From: an uncultured Anaerosolibacter sp.
GTDB lineage: Bacteria > Bacillota_A > Clostridia > Peptostreptococcales > Thermotaleaceae
Assembly: GCA_937948705.1 (NCBI GenBank)
Contig: CALECF010000208.1
Coordinates: forward strand, 1 to 7,105
Direction: 5' to 3'
Length of the DNA: 7,105 bases
Part shown: positions 5,870-7,105 of the stretch, one piece after another
Numbering within the stretch: position 1 is the stretch's first letter
Layout: each line of letters starts with the position of its first letter
Made by a program: the position numbers and the translations under genes
The notes under the pieces: model-generated
What the model was told of the DNA's origin: nothing
What the model saw: only the letters and a program-made list of their open reading frames with translations
Databases searched by the model: none

Positions 5870-7105
5870 CGTTCGACTTTAATGCCGGTTTCATGATCAT
5901 TTAGATCCTGCTTTTCAAAGTCCGCGTCCTTTATTTCATCAACAGAGACAGCTAGGGTTTCATGCATGATATATTCGCTATGCAGTTTTATAGCCTTGCT
6001 GACAGCTTCATCACCATTAAAGTAGATCTTAATTTGATCCATCATTTCATAGCCGTTATTTTTACGCATTTGCTGTACCTTTGAAATAAACTCTCTGGCA
6101 AAGCCCTCCTCAATTAATTCCTCTGTCAAAGTTGTATCTAGGATCACAAAGAGATTATTCGCCATCTCTACGGTAAAGCCTTCCTTGGCAGAAATAGTAA
6201 TCAATACGTAATCCTTTAAAATCTCAATATCTTCTCCGTTAAGCTTTAGCATTATGCTTTCGCCAGCTTCCAGCTTTGGCACTATTTCAGCAGCATCTAA
6301 TTCTGCCAACATCTTTCCTAATTCCTTAATCTTAGGCCCTAGAATGGATCCAGCCACCTTAAAGTTCGGCTTCAAACTAAAGTTCATATATTCCTGAAGG
6401 TTTTTCTCAAACACAACATCCTTAACGTTGAGTTCTTCCTCAATCAACGCAACCAAGTCTGAAATAAGGGACTCGTATTTACCATCGATAAGAATCTTCT
6501 GAATCGGTTGTCTTACTTTAATCTTTGCCTGTGCTCTAGCTGCACGTCCAAGACCTACCAGGTCTCTTACTAAGTCCATTCGCTCCTCTACAGCACTATC
6601 AATCATTGCCGTATCCACTACTGGATAATCCGCTAGATGTACAGATTGTTCTCCCGTTAAGCTGCGATACATTTCATCGGATAAGAAGGGTGCAAAGGGT
6701 GCCACTAATTTGGATATGCCAATGAGAATTTCATAGGTTGTATTATAAACAGCTTTTTTATCATCATTTAATTCTGTTGCCCAGAAGCGACGTCTCGCTC
6801 TTCGGATATACCAATTGGATAGATCTTCATTTACAAACTCTTGAATCTTACGAACGGCCTTTGTCAAATCAAAGTTAGCCAACTCTGCCGCTACTGCCTT
6901 CAGTAGACTATTGTATTTTGATAATATCCAGCGATCTAACTCTGGTCTATCCCCATGGGCTACAAAGAATTCCGTTGGATCGATATCATCCGTATTGGCA
7001 TACAAGGTGAAGAAGTTGTATACATTTCGGATTGTACCAAAAAATTTACTCTGTACTTCTTTCAGTCCATCGATATCAAAACGGGTTGGCGTCCAAGCTG
7101 GTGAT
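5863..7105 (-). CDS. ileS: Isoleucyl-tRNA synthetase, C-terminal part (gene runs off the window), eukaryote-like type
   Basis: This is the 3' portion of a cytoplasmic class I aminoacyl-tRNA synthetase that charges tRNA-Ile. The open frame continues to the window edge: bases 7006-7104 translate to SPAWTPTRFDIDG... and ...FFGTIRNVYNFFT, joining LYANTDDIDP. The TTG at 7003-7005 is therefore an internal codon, not a start. About 413 residues are present, against roughly 1,030-1,050 for the full long-type enzyme (family knowledge). Visible parts are the end of the catalytic core, the helical anticodon-binding domain (DRWILSKYNSLL through NWYIRRARRRFW to APFLSDEMY), and a C-terminal extension (about the last 200 residues) with REFISKVQQMRKNNGYEMMDQI. 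No CxxC zinc ribbon of the E. coli-type enzyme is present. That, with the extension, points to the eukaryote-like (type 2) form. The HIGH and KMSKS motifs lie beyond the window. It ends KVERV-TAA inside its own terminator. Confidence 0.95.
   Translation of the reverse strand, partial: SPAWTPTRFDIDGLKEVQSKFFGTIRNVYNFFTLYANTDDIDPTEFFVAHGDRPELDRWILSKYNSLLKAVAAELANFDLTKAVRKIQEFVNEDLSNWYIRRARRRFWATELNDDKKAVYNTTYEILIGISKLVAPFAPFLSDEMYRSLTGEQSVHLADYPVVDTAMIDSAVEERMDLVRDLVGLGRAARAQAKIKVRQPIQKILIDGKYESLISDLVALIEEELNVKDVVFEKNLQEYMNFSLKPNFKVAGSILGPKIKELGKMLAELDAAEIVPKLEAGESIMLKLNGEDIEILKDYVLITISAKEGFTVEMANNLFVILDTTLTEELIEEGFAREFISKVQQMRKNNGYEMMDQIKIYFNGDEAVSKAIKLHSEYIMHETLAVSVDEIKDADFEKQDLNDHETGIKVERV

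Noticed and set aside
7003..7005. TTG as a start codon for the ileS frame
   Set aside because: The frame stays open to the window edge and the upstream residues match IleRS, so the gene is cut by the window and this codon encodes an internal leucine.
1..7105. Search by eye for CRISPR repeats, insertion sequences, tRNA genes, attachment sites and phage or defence genes
   Set aside because: No direct repeat series, transposase, terminal inverted repeats or cloverleaf pattern was seen; all long frames are explained by the four genes.

Overview
The window looks like a piece of chromosome from a low-GC, motile, anaerobic-type Firmicute, most likely a member of the Clostridia. The reasons are AT-rich coding sequence, strong AAGGAG/GGGGG-type ribosome binding sites, a class I cyclic-di-GMP riboswitch in front of a chemoreceptor, and an isoleucyl-tRNA synthetase whose C-terminal half is of the long, eukaryote-like type common in Clostridia. 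The genus assignment is open; this is inference from gene style, not from a search.

Layout. Positions 1-196 hold a c-di-GMP-I (GEMM-I) riboswitch aptamer (about 36-122) and a 74-base leader that looks like a translational expression platform. It controls a plus-strand methyl-accepting chemotaxis protein (197-2170) with an extracellular double-Cache-type sensor. A long bidirectional hairpin terminator (2175-2220) separates it from three minus-strand genes. Read in their own direction these are the 3' part of ileS (7105 to 5863, running off the window), a soluble PAS-PAS-PAS-GGDEF-EAL c-di-GMP enzyme (5694-3265) and an M19 zinc dipeptidase (3161-2220). Each of the three is followed by its own hairpin terminator (5823-5869, 3203-3228, 2175-2220), so they are probably separate transcription units and not an operon.

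How the parts may work together. The GGDEF/EAL protein keeps the visible residues for both making and degrading c-di-GMP, plus an intact RxxD product-inhibition site. About 3 kb away, c-di-GMP is read by the riboswitch in front of the chemoreceptor. The window therefore holds one possible writer/eraser and one reader of the same second messenger, which would tie c-di-GMP level to receptor production. That the two are directly linked is inference: c-di-GMP is a cell-wide signal and the two genes are not co-transcribed. The dipeptidase and IleRS look like ordinary metabolic or housekeeping genes. I see no mobile element, CRISPR array, tRNA, rRNA or phage signature. No stretch over 300 bases lacks a gene; the longest gap is the 168 bases from 5695 to 5862.
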